Positions 33,640-41,768 are shown, counted from the first letter of the stretch. The stretch: 64,000 bases of DNA from Zeaxanthinibacter enoshimensis (GCF_004362865.1 NZ_SNYI01000003.1:558001-622000), one strand, 5' to 3'. Notes: generated from the letters alone by a model not told the origin. Made by a program: numbers and translations.

Positions 33640-33846
33640 AATATTGGTTCGCAATGCTTTTCTGAGTATTGGGATTAAAAGGGAATCCGGTGATACCAGG
33701 CGTAATGCCTTGTAAAATCCGGAGCTGTTCCCGCAACTGTAAGCTCAGTCCCCTGTTAAGGGGATGCCTGCTGCAACTTCAACACCACTGCCGTGATAAT
33801 GGCGGGAAGGTATGCAGACAGGACGCAAGCCAGGAGACCTGCCTTG
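33640..33846 (+). ncRNA. Cobalamin (adenosylcobalamin-type) riboswitch upstream of btuB
   Basis: The plus strand shows the full set of conserved blocks. GGGAA at 33681 is followed by GGTGA. AATCCGGAGCTGTTCCCGC runs into AACTGTAA (about 33715-33742). Next come CCACTGCC with the partner GGGAAGG (33784-33810). The B12 box AAGCCAGGAGACCTGCC (33827-33843) matches the consensus perfectly. It binds B12 in the nascent mRNA and shuts off the downstream gene. Between the aptamer and the btuB ATG (33927) two small hairpins are possible: TAAACTT/AAGTTTA (33864-33884) and GTATGG/CCATAC (33886-33905). No T run follows them, which favours control of translation. It is the main content of the 360-base gap between btuF and btuB. 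Confidence 0.96.
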
Positions 33847-33926
33847 TTCAAACAAATCATCATTAAACTTCGGGAAAAAGTTTAGGTATGGTCATACACC
33901 CATACTCCCGTTAAATCAAACACCAA

Positions 33927-35795
33927 ATGAACAAAAGACCAATTATCTTTTGTAGCGCCTTGTTGGCGTACGCCTGTGTATATGCACAGGAGATCCCCGG
34001 GGACTCTGCCAAGGTAGAGATCCTGGATGAGGTTGTTGTCAGTGACAGCCGCTTTGCCCTGAAAAGGGAGTATTCCGGAAAGACCGTGATCAGTATCGGT
34101 CCGGAAGAATTACAAAAATATTCAGGCCGTTCTGTGGCCGAGGTGATCAATACCCGCAGCGGGCTGGAGATTGCAGGCAGCAGGGGCAGGCCCGGCGAGG
34201 TGCTGGGCGTTTATGCCCGGGGAGGGCGCGGGCGTCAGGTCCTCGTCCTGATCGACGGGGTGAGGGTTACAGACCCCTCTTCTTTTGCACAGGAATACGA
34301 CCTGCGCTACCTGGGTACCGATAATATCGAGTCCATAGAGATCATCAAGGGAGCTGCCAGTACCTTATACGGTTCCAATGCTGCCACGGCAGTGATCAGT
34401 ATCACCACCAGGAAAGCCTCGGGGGAGACTGCCAGCGGGAACTTTGAGAGCAGCATGGGCACCAACCAGTCGCATGACAAACAGCAATACAAGCTGGCAG
34501 AGTTTAGCAGTAATGCCCGGGTAGATGGTACCCTTGGTGATTTCAGCTACAAGACCAGTTTCTCTAGCGCCTATTCGGACAACCTTTCATCGCTGGTCAC
34601 CCCGGGAGACGAGGAAGATGAGTTCTCACGTTTCCAGGCCAACCTTAGCCTGGGGTACCGGTTTTCCCCTAAGAGCAGCCTGAGGGTATATGGTAACCAG
34701 AGCAAATTGCGATCAGATTACGATGAGTCCTTTGGCTTACAGGATGCACCTTACCAGTTTCGCAGTGAACAGAAAAGAGCCGGCCTGGCCGGGATAATCG
34801 GCTACAGGAATGGAGACATAAATATCAATGCCGCGGTATCCGAATTTGAATCTGAGAACATCAGTGCTTTCCCGGGAACCTTCAGGGGGCAGACCTGGGT
34901 AGTCGATGCTTTTAATAAGTACACATTTAACGATAAGTTCTATACGCTGTTCGGGATCAACTATAACAAGGAGAAGGCAGTGCTGGAAGGTGATCAGTCT
35001 TTTACCCTGCTGGATCCTTATGTGAACGCGGTGTATGTATCCGGCACAGGACTGAACCTGAACGCGGGTCTTCGTCTAAATACGCATTCGGAATACGGGG
35101 AGCAAATGGTATACAACCTAAATCCTTCTTATTCCATCGCTGCAGGGGAAGGATATGTAAAAGTACTGGCCTCCTGGGCCACCTCTTATATTACGCCCTC
35201 CTTATCACAGCTTTTCGGGGCCTTTGGTGCCAACCCGGAGCTGGAGCCGGAAACCGACCGGACCCTTGAAGGGGGGCTGGAATGGGCAGCATCAGACCGA
35301 TTCCGTACTTCGGTACTTTACTTTAACCGGGAAGAAGAGAACTTCGTGTTCTTTGACAACGTAGCTTTTGTGTATAACAATGCTGCCAATACGGTCAAAG
35401 CCGAGGGGGTGGAACTGGAGGTTTCCTGGCTTGCTTCGGAAAAGTGGTCGGTCAGCGGTAATTATACATTCACCGAACGCAGCGGGGACAGTGCCATCCG
35501 GATCCCAAAACATAAGCTGAATGCCAGTATAGATTACAGCTTCGGGGAGGAGGGAGTGCTGTCGCTTCGTTATGCCTACACCGGGAGCAGGAGGGACACG
35601 GATTTCAGCACTTTTACCGATGTTGAACTGCAACCTTTTTCCCTGCTGCATCTTTATGCTTCAAAGGAGCTGATCCCCGGCAGGCTGAAAGTTTTCCTGA
35701 ATGCCGAGAATATCCTGAATGAGGATTATACAGAAGTCCTGGGATTCAGTACCCGGGGACGGAATCTCCGGCTCGGGTTTATCCTGGACCTTTAA
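33927..35795 (+). CDS. btuB: TonB-dependent receptor, vitamin B12 type (BtuB-like)
   Basis: A 622-residue outer-membrane receptor. The signal peptide is MNKRPIIFCSALLAYACVYAQ; a TonB-box-like EILDEVVVS follows. The plug domain spans about 45-160 and includes VLVLIDGVRVTDPS and IEIIKGAASTLYGSNAATA. The rest is a 22-strand-type barrel ending in RGRNLRLGFILDL. Length matches E. coli BtuB (614) and is far shorter than SusC-type receptors. The cobalamin riboswitch directly upstream fixes the likely substrate as B12 or a related corrinoid. It diverges from the btuFCD operon and is followed by a symmetrical hairpin. Confidence 0.92.
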   Translation: MNKRPIIFCSALLAYACVYAQEIPGDSAKVEILDEVVVSDSRFALKREYSGKTVISIGPEELQKYSGRSVAEVINTRSGLEIAGSRGRPGEVLGVYARGGRGRQVLVLIDGVRVTDPSSFAQEYDLRYLGTDNIESIEIIKGAASTLYGSNAATAVISITTRKASGETASGNFESSMGTNQSHDKQQYKLAEFSSNARVDGTLGDFSYKTSFSSAYSDNLSSLVTPGDEEDEFSRFQANLSLGYRFSPKSSLRVYGNQSKLRSDYDESFGLQDAPYQFRSEQKRAGLAGIIGYRNGDININAAVSEFESENISAFPGTFRGQTWVVDAFNKYTFNDKFYTLFGINYNKEKAVLEGDQSFTLLDPYVNAVYVSGTGLNLNAGLRLNTHSEYGEQMVYNLNPSYSIAAGEGYVKVLASWATSYITPSLSQLFGAFGANPELEPETDRTLEGGLEWAASDRFRTSVLYFNREEENFVFFDNVAFVYNNAANTVKAEGVELEVSWLASEKWSVSGNYTFTERSGDSAIRIPKHKLNASIDYSFGEEGVLSLRYAYTGSRRDTDFSTFTDVELQPFSLLHLYASKELIPGRLKVFLNAENILNEDYTEVLGFSTRGRNLRLGFILDL

Positions 35796-35802
35796 AAATG
35801 GA

Positions 35803-35824
35803 ACGGCCCGCAATTGCGGGCCGT
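35803..35824. terminator. Symmetrical hairpin between btuB and the S41 peptidase gene, probable bidirectional terminator
   Basis: A perfect 22-base palindrome, ACGGCCCGCAA/TTGCGGGCCGT, lies eight bases after the btuB stop. On the minus strand it is followed by TCCATTTTTA, on the plus strand by CTTAATTC, so the T runs are weak on both sides. It separates two convergent genes. Confidence 0.65.
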
Positions 35825-35848
35825 CTTAATTCTGTTGCTCGATAGTAA

Positions 35849-37330
35849 TTATTGTATCTCGGGCAGGTAAAAGTCCTTGTCCAGTACCATGTTGTCCTTA
35901 AGCGGGCTGAACATTTTGCTGGAGGTGAAAGCCTCTGCAGGCATCTCTACCGTGAAATCAAACTTGGCACCGGCACCGGTGATCTCCTGGATAGCCCTGG
36001 CCAGCAGGGGTTCATCGAGCTCCCCAAGTACGCCCAGGTTCTCCAGGTCTTCCTGTAATTCGATCTCCGGAGCAAATCCCCCGGTGTAATCCGAGAATCC
36101 GACCGAGTTCTCGTTTCTTCCTACCAATGGCTGGATCGCCCAGCTATTGTCCGGGTTGATATTGTTCTCCCGTGATGGGGTATAGATATATGGTGCTCCT
36201 TGCCTGTTAGGGTCATCCACCATGGTCAGGGAGAATTCGTTCTTTCCCCTGGTGGTAGTACCTACCTGTATCACGTTAATGTACGGATCTAATCCATTGA
36301 TCACCAATTCGCTTGCAGACGCTGTGCTACTGGTCGTCAGTACATAAACCCTGCTAAGGTTAAGGGTGTTTATGGGGGTGCCGCTCCCTGTAGTGGCCGC
36401 GAAATAGTCTTCCAGGTCTGAAGGACTGAAAGCTGCCTGGATCTTATCGTTCCAGCGCTGGCGGATATATAATTCATTGGTATTGGTACCGTAGATCATG
36501 CTGGAGAGCAGCCTGGAGGAATTCACTGAACCTCCGCCGTTATAACGGAAATCTATTACCAGCTCGGTAGCTCCATCGGCCTTCAGCTGACCAAAGGCTT
36601 CATTCAGCTGTTCGTCGAATTCATTGGTAAAGCCATTGTACATCAGGTAACCGATCTTGGTGCCACTAACGTCAAAGGTTTTAGTTATAAAGACGGGATT
36701 CTCCTGGAAACCTTCTTCCTTGGTAAGGGTCACTTCTTCGCCGTTCGCACTGATCTGTCCATCGGTAATATTGGCCATGGTCAGCGTATACGTAGCATTA
36801 TCACCAAATAGTAATTCGGTATAATTATTCCTGGTCAGGGTAACACCATCAACCCCTATAAAAATATCACCTCTCTCAATATTCTTGGTAGAAGCATCAG
36901 AATTCGGGATGATATATCTTACATAACCAAATATGTCATCACTATTAGAAAAAGCCACTAAGCCGAATTCCATCCCGTTATTTTGGGAGATACCTGATAA
37001 ATTCTGGGTAAGTTCTTTATAATCTTCACTGAGAAAACTAAATCGATCATCTGAAAATAACAGCACATCAAAATAGAAAGTTTCCGGATTTGGATTAGCT
37101 TCCAGGAAGTCGGTGTATTCAGCGTCCGTCGCAAATGCGTCATCGGCCAGTATATCTACTTCCCCCTGCCAGAAATACCATAGGTTCATGGCCTTGTACA
37201 TAAAATCCTGTACATCCAGGTTAGCGGCATTCGGATCCGGACCATCCGGTTTGGTGACACCGTCATCGTCTTTGTTGCATCCTGAGAGGAGCAACCCGAA
37301 CCCCAACAGGAACCCGGTTAAATAGTTCAT
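35849..37330 (-). CDS. S41 family (C-terminal processing type) peptidase lipoprotein
   Basis: A 493-residue lipoprotein counting from the ATG at 37330: signal MNYLTGFLLGFGLLLSGC with Cys 18. The frame runs back to 37375; a GTG three codons earlier (37339) would add two lysines and is also plausible. The middle part resembles a PDZ domain (SDASTKNIERGDIFIGVDG). The tail-protease S41 core includes LVIDFRYNGGGSVNSSRLL, the catalytic Ser in TTSSTASASELVINGL and the Lys in TTRGKNEFS. It is a cell-envelope serine peptidase of unknown substrate. It is divergent from an ECF sigma operon, with AAGGTTTAA motifs in the shared upstream region. Confidence 0.85.
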   Translation of the reverse strand: MNYLTGFLLGFGLLLSGCNKDDDGVTKPDGPDPNAANLDVQDFMYKAMNLWYFWQGEVDILADDAFATDAEYTDFLEANPNPETFYFDVLLFSDDRFSFLSEDYKELTQNLSGISQNNGMEFGLVAFSNSDDIFGYVRYIIPNSDASTKNIERGDIFIGVDGVTLTRNNYTELLFGDNATYTLTMANITDGQISANGEEVTLTKEEGFQENPVFITKTFDVSGTKIGYLMYNGFTNEFDEQLNEAFGQLKADGATELVIDFRYNGGGSVNSSRLLSSMIYGTNTNELYIRQRWNDKIQAAFSPSDLEDYFAATTGSGTPINTLNLSRVYVLTTSSTASASELVINGLDPYINVIQVGTTTRGKNEFSLTMVDDPNRQGAPYIYTPSRENNINPDNSWAIQPLVGRNENSVGFSDYTGGFAPEIELQEDLENLGVLGELDEPLLARAIQEITGAGAKFDFTVEMPAEAFTSSKMFSPLKDNMVLDKDFYLPEIQ

Positions 37331-37375
37331 CTTTTTCACAATTGTTTTTTTTGGGGGAACCGCGGTTCTTGCCAT

Positions 37376-37413
37376 AAGGTTTAATTTATATTAAAGTCTA
37401 AAAAGGTTTAAAA
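37376..37413 (-). promoter_or_regulatory. Two TTAAACCTT repeats upstream of the S41 peptidase gene
   Basis: On the minus strand TTTTAAACCTTTT (37401-37413) and ATTAAACCTT (37376-37385) are separated by 15 bases, directly in front of the open frame. The same TTAAACCTTTT block appears twice in the first sigma operon (5021-5033 and 5609-5621). It may be the recognition element of an ECF sigma factor; this is inference from repetition. Confidence 0.35.
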
Positions 37414-37564
37414 AGGGGCATTTTCCCGGTTCCGGTTTTTTTTGCAATTTAATTCAATTATCGTTCCAAAATGGGGAAAGTAAAATTCTGAACGTATATC
37501 GATGCCTTTTAAATTGAATAAAGTCCCCCAATTTACTCACATCCTGAATAAAAAAAAATATTTT

Positions 37565-37589
37565 GTAACAAAATTCGTCCATCTTCGTC
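37565..37589 (+). promoter_or_regulatory. Candidate ECF-type promoter of the second sigma operon
   Basis: TGTAAC (AAC at 37567-37569) and CGTC (37586-37589) are exactly 16 bases apart, the classic AAC/CGTC arrangement of ECF sigma promoters, about 25 bases before the sigma ATG. This suggests that the sigma factor transcribes its own operon. Confidence 0.55.
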
Positions 37590-37613
37590 ATCCTAGTGTA
37601 AAACCACCTGAAG

Positions 37614-38150
37614 ATGGTTACGATAGCGAATCAACCTGAAATGAACCAATCAGAATTCCTTCAAGCGGTAATGCCTGTCAAGGACAAGCTCTACCGATTA
37701 GCCAAACGGCTGCTGGTGTCCAAAGAAGAAGCCGAGGACGCCACCCAGGAGGTGCTGATGAAATTATGGGCCGGTAAGAAGAATATGTCTAATTACCGCA
37801 GTGTAGAGGCCTTTGCCATGACCATGACCAAGAATTTCTGCCTTGACCGGCTGAAATCAAAGTCGGCCGGCAACCTGAAACTGGTGCATACCAATTACAC
37901 GGACTCGTCCCCATCCCTGCAGCAGCAGGTAGAGGCCAGGGACAGTGCCGGGTGGGTAAGCCGGATCATGGAAGAGTTACCCGAACAACAGAAACTGGTA
38001 TTACAGTTAAGAGATGTAGAGGAATATGAATTTGAAGAGATCGGCGAAATGCTGGGAATGAACCCCACCGCCGTACGAGTGGCCCTGTCAAGGGCGCGTA
38101 AAGCAGTCAGAGAGAAATTATTAGAAAAACACAGCTATGGAATCGGATAA
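37614..38150 (+). CDS. ECF-type RNA polymerase sigma factor
   Basis: A 178-residue sigma-70-like protein. Region 2 includes KEEAEDATQEVLMKLWAGK and the -10 recognition helix SVEAFAMTMTKNFCLDRLKS (about residues 40-85). Region 4 includes LPEQQKLVLQLRDVEEYE and the helix-turn-helix FEEIGEMLGMNPTAVRVALSR. The ATG at 37614 is chosen; a second ATG nine codons on (MNQSEFLQ) is an alternative. Its end overlaps the next gene by 14 bases, which is usual for a sigma/anti-sigma pair. A promoter of ECF type precedes it. Confidence 0.93.
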   Translation: MVTIANQPEMNQSEFLQAVMPVKDKLYRLAKRLLVSKEEAEDATQEVLMKLWAGKKNMSNYRSVEAFAMTMTKNFCLDRLKSKSAGNLKLVHTNYTDSSPSLQQQVEARDSAGWVSRIMEELPEQQKLVLQLRDVEEYEFEEIGEMLGMNPTAVRVALSRARKAVREKLLEKHSYGIG

Positions 38151-38574
38151 AATAAAAAAATTAATCGACAGCTATTTCGAGGCAGAGACCACGATAGCTG
38201 AAGAGCAGGAGATCCGGGAGTATTTCCGGAAAGGTGAAGTAGCCCCCGAGCTGCAGAAATACGGCCCGATGTTTGATCACTTCGCCCAGGCTAAAGAAGA
38301 GACCTATACCGGCAGTATGCCCCGGAGGTCCAGGAAGAAGATATATTCCTGGTTATCGGTTGCGGCTGTTATCGGGTTAGGACTTGGGCTCTTCCTCGAG
38401 AACCGGTACAGTGAACAGCAACAGGAACAGGAACAGGAACAGGCAGAATATGCCTACCAGCAGACCAGGAAAGCACTGCAATTACTGGCCAGTAACCTGG
38501 AAAGAGGTACAGAGAAGGTCGCTTACCTGCAAGAATTTGAAATAGCCACTGAAAAAATTTATAACAACCCTTAA
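38137..38574 (+). CDS. Single-span membrane protein, probable anti-sigma factor
   Basis: A 145-residue protein. The cytoplasmic N-terminal part (KIKKLIDSYFEAETTIAEEQ, then EIREYFRKGEV) is the pattern commonly seen in Bacteroidetes proteins encoded after ECF sigma genes. One membrane helix spans about residues 70-87 (WLSVAAVIGLGLGLFL). The outer part starts with an alternating Gln/Glu run (about 92-102) encoded by GAACAG repeats. No zinc motif is present. The overlap with the sigma gene and the topology make an anti-sigma role likely but unproven. Two DUF4252 proteins follow in the same operon and may be part of the response. Confidence 0.75.
   Translation: MESDKIKKLIDSYFEAETTIAEEQEIREYFRKGEVAPELQKYGPMFDHFAQAKEETYTGSMPRRSRKKIYSWLSVAAVIGLGLGLFLENRYSEQQQEQEQEQAEYAYQQTRKALQLLASNLERGTEKVAYLQEFEIATEKIYNNP
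38413..38442 (+). repeat. Hexanucleotide GAACAG tandem repeat within the anti-sigma gene
   Basis: About five copies of GAACAG (one reads CAACAG) encode the Glu/Gln run just after the membrane helix. A change in copy number would keep the reading frame. Confidence 0.8.
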
Positions 38575-38584
38575 AAATGCAATC

Positions 38585-39133
38585 ATGAGAAAATTAGTAT
38601 TGGTAGTAATGTTGGCCGTTGCCCCCCTGGCCATGCAAGCACAGTCTGTCTTTGACAGGTTTGAAGATATAGACGGGGTCACCTCGGTGGTCGTGAACAA
38701 GAATATGTTCAACCTGTTGGTAAAGATGGACGTGGATGTCGATGATCCTGAAGCCAAAGAATTCATGGACATCGCCAAAAGCCTGAGCGGGCTGAAGGTC
38801 TTCGTGACCCAGAGTCCGAAGGTAAGCACGGATATGAAGACCACCGTGGACAAATACCTCAAGTCTTCTTCCCTGGAAGAACTGATGCGGGTAAAGGATA
38901 AGGATGCGAACGTTAAGTTCTACATTAAACAGGGCAAGGACGAAGATCATGTCAGTGAACTGCTGATGTTCGTCACCGGGATCAACAACACGGGAGTCAA
39001 GATCGAGGATCGCGAGATCGAGACCGTATTGCTCTCCCTGACCGGTGATATCGACCTTACCAAGATCGGGGCCCTGACCAAGAAGATGGACCTGCCCCAG
39101 GAGCTTAATAAAGCACAGAAGAGTAACAAGTAA
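38585..39133 (+). CDS. DUF4252 family exported protein
   Basis: A 182-residue protein with signal peptide MRKLVLVVMLAVAPLAMQAQ. The DUF4252 pattern follows: SVFDRFEDIDGVTSVVVNKN at the start of the mature part, a central SLSGLKVFVTQSPKV, then VSELLMFVTGINNT and a Lys-rich end. The family is almost exclusive to Bacteroidetes and has no known function. The protein is probably periplasmic. It follows the anti-sigma gene by ten bases, and a second DUF4252 gene follows, so both are likely produced together under the sigma factor. Confidence 0.87.
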   Translation: MRKLVLVVMLAVAPLAMQAQSVFDRFEDIDGVTSVVVNKNMFNLLVKMDVDVDDPEAKEFMDIAKSLSGLKVFVTQSPKVSTDMKTTVDKYLKSSSLEELMRVKDKDANVKFYIKQGKDEDHVSELLMFVTGINNTGVKIEDREIETVLLSLTGDIDLTKIGALTKKMDLPQELNKAQKSNK

Positions 39134-39140
39134 TTAGAGT

Positions 39141-39168
39141 GCCTGCTCCCGCTTCAACGGGGGCAGGC
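39141..39168 (+). other. Strong hairpin between the two DUF4252 genes
   Basis: GCCTGCTCCCG pairs with CGGGGGCAGGC (one G-T wobble, loop CTTCAA) seven bases after the first DUF4252 stop. No T run follows, so it is more likely an mRNA-processing or stability element, or partial terminator, than a full terminator. Confidence 0.6.
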
Positions 39169-39198
39169 TATTACAACTATAACCTAACCCTGATTAAG

Positions 39199-39738
39199 AT
39201 GAAAATTATAACCGCATTTCTGGGCATGGCCCTGTTACTGAGCGTAGTGTCCTGCGATTCATCGCCGAGCCTGCAGGAGTATTACGTGGACAATTCTGAA
39301 AATCCCAATTTCATTGCGATAGACCTGCCGGCCAGCCTGTTGAATATCGAAGAAGCCGAATTACCGGAGGAGCAGCGGGAAGCACTGCGTTCCCTGAGAA
39401 AACTAAACATCCTTGCTTTTAAAAGAACCGGCAGTAACCAGGCCGAATTTGAACTGGAGAAAGGGAAGGTGAGCGAGATCCTGAAAGGGAGTCGCTATAA
39501 AGACCTGATGAAGATCAATTCACCGGAAATGAAGGGCATGGTGAAGTACCAGGGGGATGACGACGCCATAGACGAAGTGGTCATCTACGGGAATAACAAT
39601 GAAAAAGGTTTTGCCCTGGTACGCGTACTGGGAGAAGATATGAACCCGGCACACCTGATGAACCTGGTCAAAGCCATTCAGAAATCGGATTTCCAGGGAG
39701 AGCAGCTAGGCGCCCTGAAGGATTTTATTTCTGATTAA
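39199..39738 (+). CDS. DUF4252 family lipoprotein
   Basis: A 179-residue lipoprotein with lipobox Cys at 19 (MALLLSVVSCDSSPS). The ATG at 39199 is chosen; the frame is open further upstream but that stretch covers the intergenic hairpin and encodes no signal. The mature sequence parallels the neighbouring DUF4252 protein: PNFIAIDLPASLLN, ALRSLRKLNILAFKRTG, VIYGNNNEKGFALVRVLGED and LMNLVKAIQ. It thus looks like a diverged paralogue, one soluble and one lipid-anchored. The function is unknown. It is the last gene of the second sigma operon; the next gene (purB) converges on it. Confidence 0.84.
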   Translation: MKIITAFLGMALLLSVVSCDSSPSLQEYYVDNSENPNFIAIDLPASLLNIEEAELPEEQREALRSLRKLNILAFKRTGSNQAEFELEKGKVSEILKGSRYKDLMKINSPEMKGMVKYQGDDDAIDEVVIYGNNNEKGFALVRVLGEDMNPAHLMNLVKAIQKSDFQGEQLGALKDFISD

Positions 39739-39762
39739 ACTGCCAGATAGATACACTTATTC

Positions 39763-41106
39763 TTATATCCCTGTATAATTCTGCGGGGATATTTTTTTGA
39801 GATCAGCTTTAACCGAATCCTCCACCTCCAGGGTATCGATAAAGTCCGCCATCACCTGCTTGGTGATCGCCTGGTTGGTCCGGGTCAGGCCTTTCAGGGC
39901 CTCGTAAGGGTTAGCATACCCTTCTCTTCTCAGGATCGTTTGTATGGCTTCTGCGACCACGGCCCAGTTATTTTCCAGGTCCTGGTCTACTTTCTCCTCG
40001 TTCAGCAATAATTTGTTCAGGCCCTTCATACTGGCTTTAAAAGCGATCACGGTATGTGCAAAAGGCACACCCACATTTCGGAGTACAGTACTGTCGGTCA
40101 GGTCGCGTTGCAGCCTGGATACGGGTAATTTGGCAGCCAGGTGCTCAAACAGCGCATTGGCAATCCCCAGGTTACCCTCGGAATTTTCAAAGTCGATCGG
40201 GTTCACCTTGTGTGGCATGGCAGAAGAACCAACTTCCCCGGCGACGATCTTTTGTTTAAAGTAGTCCATGGAGACATAGGTCCAAAAATCCCTGTCCATA
40301 TCTATGACGATGGTATTTATCCGCTTCATGGCGTCAAAAAGAGCAGCCATATGATCGTAATGTTCAATCTGGGTGGTAGGGAAGGAGTGGTGCAGTCCCA
40401 GGCGGTCTTGCACGAAATTCCGTCCGAATGCCTGCCAGTCCGTCTGCGGGTAAGCCACCTTATGGGCGTTGTAGTTCCCGGTTGCGCCACCGAATTTGGC
40501 TGCAGACGGGATATCGTTCAATAGGTTAAATTGTTCCTTCAGCCGGGTGACATATACCGCGATCTCCTTACCCAGGCGGGTAGGGGAAGCGGGCTGCCCA
40601 TGGGTTCGGGCCAGCATGGGTACCTCTGCCCATCGTTCTGCCATTTCTGCAAGCAACGCCTCCAGTTCCTGGTAAAGTGGCACGTAAACCTCGTTCAGGG
40701 CTTCTTTTATAGACAATGGGATAGCGGTATTGTTTATATCCTGGGAGGTAAGGCCAAAATGGATAAATTCCTTACTCTCGGAAAGGCCCAGGACATCAAA
40801 CTTTTGTTTGATAAAATATTCCACCGCCTTTACGTCGTGGTTGGTAGTCCTTTCAATTTCTTTTATCTGCTCCGCATCAGCGGTATTGAAATCCTGGTAG
40901 ATGGCCCGCAAAGAAGGGAATGTGCCTTTATCTACCCCGTTCAGTTGTGGCAGGGGAAGTTCGCATAAAGCGATAAAATACTCGATCTCTACCCGGACCC
41001 TGTATTTGATCAGTGCGTATTCGGAAAAATAATTTTCCAGTTGGGCTACCTTGTTACGGTAGCGCCCGTCCAGCGGGGAGATGGCATTCAATTGACTAAG
41101 GCCCAT
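39763..41106 (-). CDS. purB: Adenylosuccinate lyase
   Basis: A 447-residue lyase that acts twice in purine synthesis: it releases fumarate from SAICAR and from adenylosuccinate. The fumarase/aspartase superfamily signature is GSSAMPHKVNPIDFENSEGN with the catalytic Ser loop. Other active-site parts are THGQPASPTRLGKEIA and EFIHFGLTSQDINNTA. Length and motifs match the E. coli-type PurB (456). The start LSQLNAISPLDGRYRN is typical. It is on the opposite strand from, and 24 bases away from, the DUF4252 operon. The HEAT-like protein gene lies upstream on the same strand. Confidence 0.96.
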   Translation of the reverse strand: MGLSQLNAISPLDGRYRNKVAQLENYFSEYALIKYRVRVEIEYFIALCELPLPQLNGVDKGTFPSLRAIYQDFNTADAEQIKEIERTTNHDVKAVEYFIKQKFDVLGLSESKEFIHFGLTSQDINNTAIPLSIKEALNEVYVPLYQELEALLAEMAERWAEVPMLARTHGQPASPTRLGKEIAVYVTRLKEQFNLLNDIPSAAKFGGATGNYNAHKVAYPQTDWQAFGRNFVQDRLGLHHSFPTTQIEHYDHMAALFDAMKRINTIVIDMDRDFWTYVSMDYFKQKIVAGEVGSSAMPHKVNPIDFENSEGNLGIANALFEHLAAKLPVSRLQRDLTDSTVLRNVGVPFAHTVIAFKASMKGLNKLLLNEEKVDQDLENNWAVVAEAIQTILRREGYANPYEALKGLTRTNQAITKQVMADFIDTLEVEDSVKADLKKISPQNYTGI

Positions 41107-41186
41107 TATCGGTACTTTTAGGTTGTGTTTTACAGGAAAAAGGCAAAGATAACCATTCCGGTCTCAGTTCAAAAAGGATATAGGAT

Positions 41187-41768
41187 TTAGCTGTCAGATA
41201 GCCTGGGGAGGATATGGCGCGCCCTGGCCCTGAAGGCCGGGGATTCTCCGGCATAGCGGTTTTCTATAAGCGCCTTAAGTTCCGTATGGATCCAGGGAAA
41301 ACGAATTCCGAGCAGGTAGAGGCTGCTCATGGCAAAGGCTTTTGCTGCCGGTTTATTCGGGCCAAGTAACCAACTAAAGCACTGGCTGGTCAGTTTCCCG
41401 AGGTCTTCTTCCCGGAACCATTCCAGGAACAGCGGGTCTTTCTTCTTAAAACATTGCAACAACATAAGCTCCGTGATCTTGGCCAGCGGCCTGATGGCCC
41501 GCTGTTCAGTAATAGTATCCAGCTGGTCCAGGAAGGCATGGTAGGATTCCAGCAGGTATTCCGGTTTTTTTACCGCGACCTGTTCAAGGATCAGAAGAGC
41601 TTTGTAGCTCATTAATTTTTCAGGGCTAAAAGCCAGGTTAAAAAGAGGAGCTACCATCCCGGGGTTGCTAAAGATCACCCCTGCCTTTTGTAAGCGGTTG
41701 GTTTTGGAAACCAGGGTGCCGGCAACCCAGGCCTGCAGGTCTTCCGGGATAGTGTCATGGTTGCTCAT
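41187..41768 (-). CDS. Helical (HEAT/ARM-like) cytoplasmic protein of unknown function
   Basis: A 193-residue, almost all-helical protein without signal peptide or membrane span. Repeated two-helix units are suggested by LFNLAFSPEKLMSYKALLIL, SYHAFLDQLDTITEQRAIRP and AFAMSSLYLLGIRFPWIHTE, which looks like HEAT or armadillo packing. The ATG at 41768 is chosen; the open frame to 41843 overlaps the sirtuin gene. It lies between cobB and purB on the same strand. Relatives in this position are sometimes mislabelled as adenylosuccinate lyase; no lyase motif is present. Role unknown. Confidence 0.65.
   Translation of the reverse strand: MSNHDTIPEDLQAWVAGTLVSKTNRLQKAGVIFSNPGMVAPLFNLAFSPEKLMSYKALLILEQVAVKKPEYLLESYHAFLDQLDTITEQRAIRPLAKITELMLLQCFKKKDPLFLEWFREEDLGKLTSQCFSWLLGPNKPAAKAFAMSSLYLLGIRFPWIHTELKALIENRYAGESPAFRARARHILPRLSDS

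Noticed and set aside
33621-33651. A btuB promoter with TTG at 33621 and TATTGGTT at 33642
   Set aside because: The -7 element departs from TAnnTTTG and overlaps the start of the aptamer, so I did not list it.
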